From Maratus speciosus (lineage: Eukaryota > Arthropoda > Arachnida > Araneae > Salticidae), in NCBI GenBank assembly GCA_963932465.1, contig OZ010799.1:279717164-279781163 (forward strand): 64,000 nt of DNA, read 5' to 3'. Positions 1-11,477 of the stretch are shown here, one piece after another. A program made the position numbers and the translations under genes. Each line of letters opens with the position of its first letter. The stretch's first letter is position 1. The notes beneath the pieces are model-generated. The model was not told the origin of the DNA. It made no database searches and saw only the letters and a program-made list of their open reading frames with translations.

Positions 1-796
1 ATATAATTATTAAAAGAATAAATAGAGACATATACTATCCCCATTATTCCATGTGCAATAAAATTCTTGTTGCTAAAATGTTGAAATGAATGACGCATGG
101 ATTTAGTTATTCATTTTACCGAGCTCGATGAAACGCTCCAAATGTATGCCTCTAGACCAGAATACCCCAATATAACACTATTGTAGTAGAATCAAAACTA
201 TTATATAATTATTAAGGGAATAAATAGAGACAGATATTATCCTCATTATTCCATGTGCAATAAAATTCTTGTTGCTAAAATGTTGAAATGAATGACACAT
301 GGATTTAGTTATTCATTTTACCGAGCTCGATGAAACGCTCCAAATGTATGCCTCTAGACCAGAATACCCCAATATAACACTATTGTAGTAGAATCAAAAC
401 TATTATATAATTATTAAGGGAATAAATAGAGACAGATATTATCCTCATTATTCCATGTGCAATAAAATTCTTGTTGCTAAAATGTTGAAATGAATGACAC
501 ATGGATTTAGTTATTCATTTTACCGAGCTCGATGAAACGCTCCAAATGTATGCCTCTAGACCAGAATACCCCAATATAACACTATTGTAGTAGAATCAAA
601 ACTATTATATAATTATTAAGGGAATAAATATAGACAGATATTATCCTCATTATTCCATGTGCAATAAAATTCTTGTTGCTAAAATGTTGAAATGAATGAC
701 GCATGTATTTAGTTATTCATTTTACCGAGCTCGATGAAACGCTCCAAATGTATGCATCTAGACCAGAATACCCCCATATAACACTATTGTAGTAGA
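1..796. repeat. Satellite array S0, 4 boxes (first clipped)
   Basis: This is four 202-bp monomers in the order A (lacking its first 12 bases), C, C, D. Box starts are at 191, 393 and 595, which fixes the 202-bp period. Each monomer runs from the A-rich motif after tagtaga (atcaaaact, or gtcaaatct in class A), through a conserved core (ccatgtgcaataaaattc, cgagctcgatgaaacgctcc), to attgtagtaga. The D box has the private change gcatgtattt, and its g-a-c-a-g stretch follows aatata rather than aataga. No reading frame of note and no RNA gene is seen. Confidence 0.97.
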
Positions 797-810
797 CAGG
801 GCTTAATTTC
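797..810 (+). repeat. Left terminal inverted repeat of E1
   Basis: CAGGGCTTAATTTC pairs perfectly with the right end at 1747-1760. In most other copies the right end reads CAAATTAAGCCCTG, giving a 13-bp match; only E1, E4 and E9 keep the 14-bp pair. Confidence 0.9.
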
Positions 811-819
811 TAACAAAAA

Positions 820-832
820 AAGTACCGGAGCC
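820..832 (+). repeat. Subterminal direct repeat AAGTACCGGAGCC, left member
   Basis: The same 13 bases occur again, in the same orientation, at 1713-1725. Subterminal motifs of this sort are transposase-binding sites in known hAT elements; here that role is only inferred. Confidence 0.6.
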
Positions 833-845
833 CTAATAATCTGCG

Positions 846-855
846 GTACCGGTAC
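846..855. repeat. Palindrome GTACCGGTAC
   Basis: This is a perfect 10-bp palindrome just before the C tract. It is present in nearly all copies; E4 and E9 have cagtaccgg upstream of the same core, and E21 has aggtaccgg. Confidence 0.7.
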
Positions 856-868
856 AACAACTGTATCA

Positions 869-878
869 CCCCCCCCCC
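869..878 (+). repeat. Poly-C tract of E1 (10 C)
   Basis: This homopolymer lies at a fixed position about 72 bases inside the element. Its length varies among copies up to 22 C, and several copies carry an interrupting T, A or G. It explains most of the element length differences. Confidence 0.95.
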
Positions 879-1073
879 TGTCATTCCAATCTGCATATTT
901 GTATTTCATACATTATTTGCAAAATTTAAAGCATTTTTTTTCTTTAATAAAATAAAAAATTTAAAAATTAAATATATCTATCAGCATGTACTTAGCTGTC
1001 AACTATTCCACTTTTTAGTTACCACTCCTTTTTAATAGTAATCTTTGCCCAATTTTAAAGTTAGTAATTAATT

Positions 1074-1085
1074 GCAGAATTCTGC
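1074..1085. repeat. Palindrome GCAGAATTCTGC
   Basis: This is a perfect 12-bp palindrome. About half the copies instead have GCAGAGTTCTGC, which breaks the centre; the two alleles sort with element lineage. Confidence 0.75.
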
Positions 1086-1118
1086 GATTTATTATGGTAA
1101 GGAATTTGATTAGGAAAT

Positions 1119-1130
1119 TGTGTTAACACA
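1119..1130. repeat. Palindrome TGTGTTAACACA
   Basis: This is a perfect 12-bp palindrome kept in almost all copies. E11 has TGTGTCAACACA, E16 lost two bases here, and E36 has TGTGTTAACAGA. Confidence 0.75.
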
Positions 1131-1520
1131 AAAAAGGGATAGTTCTCAACTATGCATCTTTAAGAAGAAATGAATGAAATTTGCAGAAATTAATATTTAT
1201 ATGCCGAAGAATGGAACAAAGTTTTACAATTTCCTATAATAGGTGCATTTAAACTATGATCGATTCCTTCCGCATAATAATCTTTTGTGATGTGTCCCTG
1301 AAAATGAGATTAAATTAAAAAATTGACACCGTTATCGGAGAAAATCGCTGCTTTTGTAGAAAAAAGGGGAAAACTGCTCGATTGCTTTCTATCAGATTAA
1401 CAATACATGCCAATTATATATACTTACAAATGAAAGTGACTTCGTAAATGTGCAGAGCAAAGCCTTAGCATGGGTACTGTTCATGATATAAAATACAGAT
1501 TGAGTCACATATAAGTGTTT

Positions 1521-1546
1521 CGGGGCTATCTTTTTCGTTAGCCCCG
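1521..1546. repeat. Hairpin, 10-bp stem, loop TTTTTC
   Basis: The consensus form is CGGGGCTAAC-TTTTTC-GTTAGCCCCG. In E1 the left arm reads ggggctatc, one mismatch. The hairpin is at the same place in all 37 copies; in six of them the loop is inverted (see separate entries). A bacterial-type terminator is unlikely, because the T run is in the loop, not after the stem. Confidence 0.85.
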
Positions 1547-1640
1547 TAAGTGTTTTGGTAAAAAAGAATGCAAAGTTTGGGGATGGAAAAGAAAGAAAAG
1601 GGTAATTTAGGTTTCAATTTTTTGGAAGAGCTATTGCACT

Positions 1641-1654
1641 GGGCTCCGGAGCCC
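1641..1654. repeat. Palindrome GGGCTCCGGAGCCC
   Basis: This is a perfect 14-bp palindrome made of two mirrored CTCCGG/CCGGAG motifs, about 107 bases from the right end. It looks invariant in the copies I read. Confidence 0.85.
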
Positions 1655-1718
1655 TGTATTTATGAGCTCCGGTGAATTCCGACCACTATTTAAATATTTA
1701 CTAAAAACAGAGAAGTAC

Positions 1719-1733
1719 CGGAGCCGAGCTCCG
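1719..1733. repeat. Small hairpin CGGAGC-CGA-GCTCCG
   Basis: A 6-bp stem with a 3-base loop, 27 bases from the right end. E12-E15, E20 and E21 have a 5-bp deletion that fuses the arms to CGGAGCTCCG. E34, E35 and E37 have changed both arms in step (entries below). E18 has a templated insertion here. Confidence 0.8.
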
Positions 1734-1746
1734 TTGGGCTCCGGCG

Positions 1747-1760
1747 GAAATTAAGCCCTG
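1747..1760 (-). repeat. Right terminal inverted repeat of E1
   Basis: GAAATTAAGCCCTG is the exact reverse complement of the left end. It is preceded by GGGCTCCGG, which mirrors CCGGAGCCC inside the left end, so the inverted symmetry reaches about 35 bases in, with a spacer on the left side only. Confidence 0.9.
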
Positions 1761-2171
1761 GAGTAGAGTCAAATCTATTATATAATTATTAAAAGAATAT
1801 TTAGAGACATATACTATCCCCATTATTCCATGTGCAATAAAATTCTTGTTGCTAAAATGTTGAAATGAATGACGCATGGATTTAGTTATTCATTTTACCG
1901 AGCTCGATGAAACGCTCCAAATGTATGCCTCTAGACCAGAATACCCCAATATAACACTATTGTAGTAGAATCAAAACTATTATATAATTATTAAGGGAAT
2001 AAATAGAGACAGATATTATCCTCATTATTCCATGTGCAATAAAATTCTTGTTGCTAAAATGATGAAATGAATGACACATGGATTTAATTATTCATTTTAC
2101 CGAGCTCGATGAAACGCTCCAAATGTATGCATCTAGACCAGAATACCCCCATATAACACTATTGTAGTAGA
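1761..2171. repeat. Satellite array S1, 2 boxes
   Basis: 7 bases (gagtaga) plus boxes A and D, the shortest array type. Box A carries aatatttagagac; box D carries atgatgaaatg, gacacatgg and tttaattattc. Confidence 0.97.
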
Positions 2172-3135
2172 CATGGCTTAATTTCTAACAAAAAAGTACC
2201 GGAGCCCTAATAATCTGCGGTACCGGTACAACAACTGTATCACCCCCCCCCCCTGTCATTCCAATCTGCATATTTGTATTTCATACATTATTTGCAAAAT
2301 TTAAAGCATTTTTTTTCTTTAATAAAATAAAAAATTAAAAAATTAAATATATCTATCAGCATATACTTAGCTGTCAACTATTCCACTTTTTAGTTACCAC
2401 TCCTTTTTAATAGTAATCTTTGCCCAATTTTAAAGTTAGTAATTAATTGCAGAGTTCTGCGATTTATTATGGTAAGGAATTTGATTAGGAAATTGTGTTA
2501 ACACAAAAAAGGGATAGTTCTCAACTATGCATCTTTAAGAAGAAATGATTGAAATTTGCAGAAATTAATATTTATATGCCGAAGAATGGAACAAAGTTTT
2601 ACAATTTCCTATAATAGGTGCATTTAAACTATGATCGATTCCTTCCGCATAATAATCTTTTGTGATGTGTCCCTGAAAATGAGATTAAATTAAAAAATTG
2701 AATCCGTTATCGGAAAAAATCGCTGCTTTTGTAGAAAAAAAGGGAAAACTGCTCGATTGCTTTCTATCAGAATAACAATACATGCCAATTATATATACTT
2801 ACAAATGAAAGTGACTTCGTAAATATGCAGAGCAAAGCCTTAGAATGGGTACTGTTCATGATATAAAATACAGATTGAGTCACATATAAGTGTTTCGGGG
2901 CTAACTTTTTCGTTAGCCCCGTAAGTGTTTTGGTAAAAAAGAATGCAAAGCTTGCGGATGGAAAAGAAAGAAAAGGGTAATTTAGGTTTCAATTTTTTGG
3001 ATGAGCTATAGCACTGGGCTCCGGAGCCCTGTATTTATGAGCTCCGGTGAATTCCGACCACTATTTAAATATTTACTAAAAACAGAGAAGTACCGGAGCC
3101 GAGCTCCGTTGGGCTCCGGCGCAAATTAAGCCCTG
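2172..3135. mobile_element. TIR element copy E2 (964 bp), 5' tip CATGG
   Basis: The third base of the 5' tip is T (CATGGCTTAATTT), breaking the TIR. The C tract is 11. Private markers shared only with E7 are aatgattg (for aatgaatg) and ttgaatccg (for ttgacaccg). It has gagttctgc, and the hairpin is in the normal orientation at 2896-2921. Confidence 0.85.
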
Positions 3136-3748
3136 GAGTAGAGTCAAATCTATTATATAATTATTAAAAGAATAAATAGAGACATATACTATCCCCATTA
3201 TTCCATGTGCAATAAAATTCTTGTTGCTAAAATGTTGAAATGAATGACGCATGGATTTAGTTATTCATTTTACCGAGCTCGATGAAACGCTCCAAATGTA
3301 TGCCTCTAGACCAGAATACCCCAATATAATACTATTGTAGTAGAATCAAAACTATTATATAATTATTAAGGGAATAAATAGAGACAGATATTATCCTCAT
3401 TATTCCATGTGCAATAAAATTCTTGTTGCTAAAATGATGAAATGAATGACACATGGATTTAGTTATTCATTTTACCGAGCTCGATGAAACGCTCCAAATG
3501 TATGCCTCTAGACCAGAATACCCCAATATAACACTATTGTAGTAGAATCAAAACTATTATATAATTATTAAGGGAATAAATAGAGACAGATATTATCCTC
3601 ATTATTCCATGTGCAATAAAATTCTTGTTGCTAAAATGTTGAAATGAATGACGCATGGATTTAGTTATTCATTTTACCGAGCTCGATGAAACGCTCCAAA
3701 TGTATGCATCTAGACCAGAATACCCCCATATAACACTATTGTAGTAGA
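3136..3748. repeat. Satellite array S2, 3 boxes
   Basis: Order A, C, D. The end of box A reads ataatact, and box C has aaaatgatgaaatg. The same two changes recur in S4 and S7, marking these arrays as relatives. Confidence 0.97.
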
Positions 3749-4715
3749 CATGGCTTAATTTCTAACAAAAAAGTACCGGAGCCCTAATAATCTGCGGTAC
3801 CGGTACAACAACTGTATCATCCCCCCCCCCCCCTGTCATTCCAATCTGCATATTTGTATTTCATACATTATTTGCAAAATTTAAAGCATTTTTTTTCTTT
3901 AATAAAATAAAAAATTAAAAAATTAAATATATCTATCAGCATATACTTAGCTGTCAACTATTCCACTTTTTAGTTACCACTCCTTTTTAATAGTAATCTT
4001 TGCCCAATTTTAAAGTTAGTAATTAATTGCAGAGTTCTGCGATTTATTATGGTAAGGAATTTGATTAGGAAATTGTGTTAACACAAAAAAGGGATAGTTC
4101 TCAACTATACATCTTTAAGAAGAAATGAATGAAATTTGCAGAAATTAATATTTATATGCCGAAGAATGGAACAAAGTTTTACAATTTCCTATAATAGGTG
4201 CATTTAAACTATGATCGATTCCTTCCGCATAATAATCTTTTGTGATGTGTCCCTGAAAACGAGATTAAATTAAAAAATTGACACCGTTATCGGAAAAAAT
4301 CGCTGCTTTTGTAGAAAAAAGGGGAAAACTGCTCGATTGCTTTCTATCAGAATAACAATACATGCCAATTATATATACTTACAAATGAAAGTGACTTCGT
4401 AAATGTGCAGAGCAAAGCCTTAGCATGGGTACTGTTCATGATATAAAATACAGATTGAGTCACATATAAGTGTTTCGGGGCTAACTTTTTCGTTAGTCCC
4501 GTAAGTGTTTTGGTAAAAAAGAATGCAAAGCTTGCGGATGGAAAAGAATGAAAAGGGTAATTTAGGTTTCAATTTTTTGGAAGAGCTATTGCACTGGGCT
4601 CCGGAGCCCTGTATTTATGAGCTCCGGTGAATTCCGACCACTATTTAAATATTTACTAAAACCAGAGAAGTACCGGAGCCGAGCTCCGTTGGGCTCCGGC
4701 GCAAATTAAGCCCTG
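3749..4715. mobile_element. TIR element copy E3 (967 bp), 5' tip CATGG
   Basis: C tract 13. It has actatacatc, gaaaacgag, aaccagag, and the right hairpin arm gttagtcccg with one mismatch. It is nearly the same as E8. Confidence 0.85.
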
Positions 4716-5530
4716 GAGTAGAGTCAAATCTATTATATAATTATTAAAAGAATAAATAGAGACATATACTATCCCCATTATTCCATGTGCAATAAAATTC
4801 TTGTTGCTAAAATGTTGAAATGAATGACGCATGGATTTAGTTATTCATTTTACCGAGCTCGATGAAACGCTCCAAATGTATGCCTCTAGACCAGAATACC
4901 CCAATATAACACTATTGTAGTAGAATCAAAACTATTATATAATTATTAAGGGAATAAATAGAGACATATATTATCCCCATTATTCCATGTGCAATAAAAT
5001 TCTTGTTGCTAAAATGTTGAAATGAATGACGCATGGATTTAGTTATTCATTTAACCGAGCTCGATGAAACGCTCCAAATGTATGCCTCTAGACCAGAATA
5101 CCCCAATATAACACTATTGTAGTAGAATCAAAACTATTATATAATTATTAAGGGAATAAATAGAGACAGATATTATCCTCATTATTCCATGTGCAATAAA
5201 ATTCTTGTTGCTAAAATGTTGAAATGAATGACACATGGATTTAGTTATTCATTTTACCGAGCTCGATGAAACGCTCCAAATGTATGCCTCTAGACCAGAA
5301 TACCCCAATATAACACTATTGTAGTAGAATCAAAACTATTATATAATTATTAAGGGAATAAATAGAGACAGATATCATCCTCATTATTCCATGTGCAATA
5401 AAATTCTTGTTGCTAAAATGTTGAAATGAATGACGCATGGATTTAGTTATTCATTTTACCGAGCTCGATGAAACGCTCCAAATGTATGCATCTAGACCAG
5501 AATACCCCCATATAACACTATTGTAGTAGA
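4716..5530. repeat. Satellite array S3, 4 boxes
   Basis: Order A, B, C, D. Box B has the rare ttcatttaaccgagc and box D has gatatcatcc. Both recur together only in S8. Confidence 0.97.
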
Positions 5531-6493
5531 CAGGGCTTAATTTCTAACAAAAAAAGTACCGGAGCCCTAATAATCTGCAGTACCGGTACAACAACTGTAA
5601 CACCCCCCCCCTGTCATTCCAATCTGCATATTTGTATTTCATACATTATTTGCAAAATTTAAAGCATTTTATTTCTTTAATAAAATAAATAATTAAAAAA
5701 TTAAATATATCTATCAGCATGTACTTAGCTGTCAACTATTCCACTTTTTAGTTACCACTCCTTTTTAATAGTAATCTTTGCCCAATTTTAAAGTTAGTAA
5801 TTAATTGCAGAATTCTGCGATTTATTATGGTAAGGAATTTGATTAGGAAATTGTGTTAACACAAAAAAGGGATAGTTCTCAACTATGCATCTTTAAGAAG
5901 AAATGAATGAAATTTGCAGAAATTAATATTTATATGCCGAAGAATGGAACAAAGTTTTACAATTTCCTATAATAGGTGCATTTAAACTATGATCGATTCC
6001 TTCAGCATAATAATCTTTTGTGATGTGTCCCTGAAAATGAGATTAAATTAAAAAATTGACACCGTTATCGGAGAAAATCGCTGCTTTTGTAGAAAAAAGG
6101 GGAAAACTGCTCGATTGCTTTCTATCAGATTAACAATACATGCCAATTATATATACTTACAAATGAAAGTGACTTCGTAAATGTGCAGAGCAAAGCCTTA
6201 GCATGGGTACTGTTCATGATATAAAATACAGATTGAGTCACATATAAGTGTTTCGGGGCTAAATTTTTCGTTAGCCCCGTAAGTGTTTTGCTAAAAAAGA
6301 ATGCAAAGTTTGGGGATGGAAAAGAAAGAAAAGGGTAATTTAGGTTTCAATTTTTTGGAAGAGCTATTGCACTGGGCTCCGGAGCCCTGTATTTATGAGC
6401 TCCGGTGAATTCCGACCACTATTTAAATATTTACTAAAAACAGAGAAGTACCGGAGCCGAGCTCCGTTGGGCTCCGGCGGAAATTAAGCCCTG
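5531..6493. mobile_element. TIR element copy E4 (963 bp), 14-bp TIR
   Basis: Intact CAGGG tip and perfect 14-bp TIR. C tract 9, preceded by gtaac for gtatc. Other markers are ctgcagtacc, ttcagcat and the hairpin left part ggggctaaattttt. Its sister is E9, which differs chiefly in the C tract. Confidence 0.85.
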
Positions 6494-7106
6494 GAGTAGA
6501 GTCAAATCTATTATATAATTATTAAAAGAATATTTAGAGACATATACTATCCCCATTATTCCATGTGCAATAAAATTCTTGTTGCTAAAATGTTGAAATG
6601 AATGACGCATGGATTTAGTTATTCATTTTACCGAGCTCGATGAAACGCTCCAAATGTATGCCTCTAGACCAGAATACCCCAATATAATACTATTGTAGTA
6701 GAATCAAAACTATTATATAATTATTAAGGGAATAAATAGAGACAGATATTATCCTCATTATTCCATGTGCAATAAAATTCTTGTTGCTAAAATGATGAAA
6801 TGAATGACACATGGATTTAGTTATTCATTTTACCGAGCTCGATGAAACGCTCCAAATGTATGCCTCTAGACCAGAATACCCCAATATAACACTATTGTAG
6901 TAGAATCAAAACTATTATATAATTATTAAGGGAATAAATAGAGACAGATATTATCCTCATTATTCCATGTGCAATAAAATTCTTGTTGCTAAAATGTTGA
7001 AATGAATGACGCATGGATTTAGTTATTCATTTTACCGAGCTCGATGAAACGCTCCAAATGTATGCATCTAGACCAGAATACCCCCATATAACACTATTGT
7101 AGTAGA
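6494..7106. repeat. Satellite array S4, 3 boxes
   Basis: Order A (aatatttagagac), C (atgatgaaatg), D. Confidence 0.97.
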
Positions 7107-8071
7107 CATGGCTTAATTTCTAACAAAAAAGTACCGGAGCCCTAATAATCTGCGGTACCGGTACAACAACTGTATCATCCCCCCCCCCCTGTCATTCCAA
7201 TCTGCATATTTGTATTTCATACATTATTTGCAAAATTTAAAGCATTTTTTTTCTTTAATAAAATAAAAAATTAAAAAATTAAATATATCTATCAGCATAT
7301 ACTTAGCTGTCAACTATTCCACTTTTTAGTTACCACTCCTTTTTAATAGTAATCTTTGCCCAATTTTAAAGTTAGTAATTAATTGCAGAGTTCTGCGATT
7401 TATTATGGTAAGGAATTTGATTAGGAAATTGTGTTAACACAAAAAAGGGATAGTTCTCAACTATGCATCTTTAAGAAGAAATGAATGAAATTTGCAGAAA
7501 TTAATATTTATATGCCGAAGAATGGAACAAAGTTTTACAATTTCCTATAATAGGTGCATTTAAACTATGATCGATTCCTTCCGCATAATAATCTTTTGTG
7601 ATGTGTCCCTGAAAACGAGATTAAATTAAAAAATTGACACCGTTATCGGAAAAAATCGCTGCTTTTGTAGAAAAAAGGGGAAAACTGCTCGATTGCTTTC
7701 TATCAGAATAACAATACATGCCAATTATATATACTTACAAATGAAAGTGACTTCGTAAATGTGCAGAGCAAAGCCTTAGCATGGGTACTGTTCATGATAT
7801 AAAATACAGATTGAGTCACATATAAGTGTTTCGGGGCTAACTTTTTCGTTAGTCCCGTAAGTGTTTTGGTAAAAAAGAATGCAAAGCTTGCGGATGGAAA
7901 AGAAAGAAAAGGGTAATTTAGGTTTCAATTTTTTGGAAGAGCTATTGCACTGGGCTCCGGAGCCCTGTATTTATGAGCTCCGGTGAATTCCGACCACTAT
8001 TTAAATATTTACTAAAACCAGAGAAGTACCGGAGCCGAGCTCCGTTGGGCTCCGGCGCAAATTAAGCCCTG
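7107..8071. mobile_element. TIR element copy E5 (965 bp), 5' tip CATGG
   Basis: C tract 11; gaaaacgag, gttagtcccg and aaccagag place it with E3, E6, E8 and E10. Confidence 0.85.
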
Positions 8072-9492
8072 GAGTAGAGTCAAATCTATTATATAATTAT
8101 TAAAAGAATAAATAGAGACATATACTATCCCCATTATTCCATGTGCAATAAAATTCTTGTTGCTAAAATGTTGAAATGAATGACGCATGGATTTAGTTAT
8201 TCATTTTACCGAGCTCGATGAAACGCTCCAAATGTATGCCTCTAGACCAGAATACCCCAATATAACACTATTGTAGTAGAATCAAAACTATTATATAATT
8301 ATTAAGGGAATAAATAGAGACATATATTATCCCCATTATTCCATGTGCAATAAAATTCTTGTTGCTAAAATGTTGAAATGAATGACGCATGGATTTAGTT
8401 ATTCATTTTACCGAGCTCGATGAAACGCTCCAAATGTATGCCTCTAGACCAGAATACCCCAATATAACACTATTGTAGTAGAATCAAAACTATTATATAA
8501 TTATTAAGGGAATAAATAGAGACAGATATTATCCTCATTATTCCATGTGCAATAAAATTCTTGTTGCTAAAATGTTGAAATGAATGACACATGGATTTAG
8601 TTATTCATTTTACCGAGCTCGATGAAACGCTCCAAATGTATGCCTCTAGACCAGAATACCCCAATATAACACTATTGTAGTAGAATCAAAACTATTATAT
8701 AATTATTAAGGGAATAAATAGAGACAGATATCATCCTCATTATTCCATGTGCAATAAAATTCTTGTTGCTAAAATGTTGAAATGAATGACACATGGATTT
8801 TGTTATTCATTTTACCAAGCTCGATGAAACGCTCCAAATGTATGCCTCTAGACCAGAATACCCCAATATAACACTATTGTAGTAGAATCAAAACTATTAT
8901 ATAATTATTAAGGGAATAAATAGAGACAGATATTATCCTCATTATTCCATGTGCAATAAAATTCTTGTTGCTAAAATGTTGAAATGAATGACACATGGAT
9001 TTAGTTATTCATTTTACCGAGCTCGATGAAACGCTCCAAATGTATGCCTCTAGACCAGAATACCCCAATATAACACTATTGTAGTAGAATCAAAACTATT
9101 ATATAATTATTAAGGGAATAAATAGAGACAGATATCATCCTCATTATTCCATGTGCAATAAAATTCTTGTTGCTAAAATGTTGAAATGAATGACACATGG
9201 ATTTTGTTATTCATTTTACCAAGCTCGATGAAACGCTCCAAATGTATGCCTCTAGACCAGAATACCCCAATATAACACTATTGTAGTAGAATCAAAACTA
9301 TTATATAATTATTAAGGGAATAAATAGAGACAGATATTATCCTCATTATTCCATGTGCAATAAAATTCTTGTTGCTAAAATGTTGAAATGAATGACGCAT
9401 GGATTTAGTTATTCATTTTACCGAGCTCGATGAAACGCTCCAAATGTATGCATCTAGACCAGAATACCCCCATATAACACTATTGTAGTAGA
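8072..9492. repeat. Satellite array S5, 7 boxes (longest)
   Basis: Order A, B, C, C*, C, C*, D, where C* has gatatcatcc, ttttgttattc and ccaagctc. The pair C-C* occurs twice in a row as a 404-bp dimer, a direct trace of unequal exchange or slippage by two monomers. Confidence 0.97.
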
Positions 9493-10460
9493 CATGGCTT
9501 AATTTCTAACAAAAAAGTACCGGAGCCCTAATAATCTGCGGTACCGGTACAACAACTGTATCATCCCCCCCCCCCCCCTGTCATTCCAATCTGCATATTT
9601 GTATTTCATACATTATTTGCAAAATTTAAAGCATTTTTTTTCTTTAATAAAATAAAAAATTAAAAAATTAAATATATCTATCAGCATATACTTAGCTGTC
9701 AACTATTCCACTTTTTAGTTACCACTCCTTTTTAATAGTAATCTTTGCCCAATTTTAAAGTTAGTAATTAATTGCAGAGTTCTGCGATTTATTATGGTAA
9801 GGAATTTGATTAGGAAATTGTGTTAACACAAAAAAGGGATAGTTCTCAACTATGCATCTTTAAGAAGAAATGAATGAAATTTGCAGAAATTAATATTTAT
9901 ATGCCGAAGAATGGAACAAAGTTTTACAATTTCCTATAATAGGTGCATTTAAACTATGATCGATTCCTTCCGCATAATAATCTTTTGTGATGTGTCCCTG
10001 AAAACGAGATTAAATTAAAAAATTGACACCGTTATCGGAAAAAATCGCTGCTTTTGTAGAAAAAAGGGGAAAACTGCTCGATTGCTTTCTATCAGAATAA
10101 CAATACATGCCAATTATATATACTTACAAATGAAAGTGACTTCGTAAATGTGCAGAGCAAAGCCTTAGCATGGGTACTGTTCATGATATAAAATACAGAT
10201 TGAGTCACATATAAGTGTTTCGGGGCTAACTTTTTCGTTAGTCCCGTAAGTGTTTTGGTAAAAAAGAATGCAAAGCTTGCGGATGGAAAAGAAAGAAAAG
10301 GGTAATTTAGGTTTCAATTTTTTGGAAGAGCTATTGCACTGGGCTCCGGAGCCCTGTATTTATGAGCTCCGGTGAATTCCGACCACTATTTAAATATTTA
10401 CTAAAACCAGAGAAGTACCGGAGCCGAGCTCCGTTGGGCTCCGGCGCAAATTAAGCCCTG
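9493..10460. mobile_element. TIR element copy E6 (968 bp), 5' tip CATGG
   Basis: C tract 14; otherwise very close to E5. Confidence 0.85.
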
Positions 10461-11477
10461 GAGTAGAGTCAAATCTATTATATAATTATTAAAAGAATAA
10501 ATAGAGACATATACTATCCCCATTATTCCATGTGCAATAAAATTCTTGTTGCTAAAATGTTGAAATGAATGACGCATGGATTTAGTTATTCATTTTACCG
10601 AGCTCGATGAAACGCTCCAAATGTATGCCTCTAGACCAGAATACCCCAATATAACACTATTGTAGTAGAATCAAAACTATTATATAATTATTAAGGGAAT
10701 AAATAGAGACATATATTATCCCCATTATTCCATGTGCAATAAAATTCTTGTTGCTAAAATGTTGAAATGAATGACGCATGGATTTAGTTATTCATTTTAC
10801 CGAGCTCGATGAAACGCTCCAAATGTATGCCTCTAGACCAGAATACCCCAATATAACACTATTGTAGTAGAATCAAAACTATTATATAATTATTAAGGGA
10901 ATAAATAGAGACAGATATTATCCTCATTATTCCATGTGCAATAAAATTCTTGTTGCTAAAATGTTGAAATGAATGACACATGGATTTAGTTATTCATTTT
11001 ACCGAGCTCGATGAAACGCTCCAAATGTATGCCTCTAGACCAGAATACCCCAATATAACACTATTGTAGTAGAATCAAAACTATTATATAATTATTAAGG
11101 GAATAAATAGAGACAGATATCATCCTCATTATTCCATGTGCAATAAAATTCTTGTTGCTAAAATGTTGAAATGAATGACACATGGATTTTGTTATTCATT
11201 TTACCAAGCTCGATGAAACGCTCCAAATGTATGCCTCTAGACCAGAATACCCCAATATAACACTATTGTAGTAGAATCAAAACTATTATATAATTATTAA
11301 GGGAATAAATAGAGACAGATATTATCCTCATTATTCCATGTGCAATAAAATTCTTGTTGCTAAAATGTTGAAATGAATGACACATGGATTTAGTTATTCA
11401 TTTTACCGAGCTCGATTAAACGCTCCAAATGTATGCATCTAGACCATAATACCCCCATATAACACTATTGTAGTAGA
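10461..11477. repeat. Satellite array S6, 5 boxes
   Basis: Order A, B, C, C*, D. Box D has the rare gctcgattaaacg, shared only with S10, and gaccataata. Confidence 0.97.

Larger units (their letters stand above)
797..1760. mobile_element. TIR element copy E1 (964 bp), hAT-like, non-autonomous
   Basis: This is the reference copy for the family. The ends CAGGGCTTAATTTC (797-810) and GAAATTAAGCCCTG (1747-1760) are perfect 14-bp inverted repeats. Left flank tagtaga and right flank gagtaga form a 7-bp near-duplication with one mismatch; counted as 8 bp it is gtagtaga against ggagtaga, if the last G is treated as flank. CCGGAG or its complement CTCCGG occurs at 825-830, 1645-1650, 1667-1672, 1718-1723 and 1739-1744, mostly near the 3' end. 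The interior holds a C tract (869-878), several palindromes and one 10-bp-stem hairpin (1521-1546). No transposase-sized frame exists. TIR tips, flank duplication and clustered subterminal motifs are typical of hAT elements, but without a transposase the family call is inference. E1 has tttgggg after gcaaag, unlike most copies. Confidence 0.85.

Noticed and set aside
121..140. CENP-B box in the satellite monomer (around cgagctcgatgaaacgctcc)
   Set aside because: Compared with the known nTTCGnnnnAnnCGGGn pattern, the second base and the CGGG part do not match.
1..796. CRISPR array
   Set aside because: The 202-bp units are contiguous with no unique spacers, and no cas-like gene is present.
1521..1546. 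Intrinsic (bacterial) terminator
   Set aside because: The T run is in the loop rather than after the stem, and no gene lies upstream.
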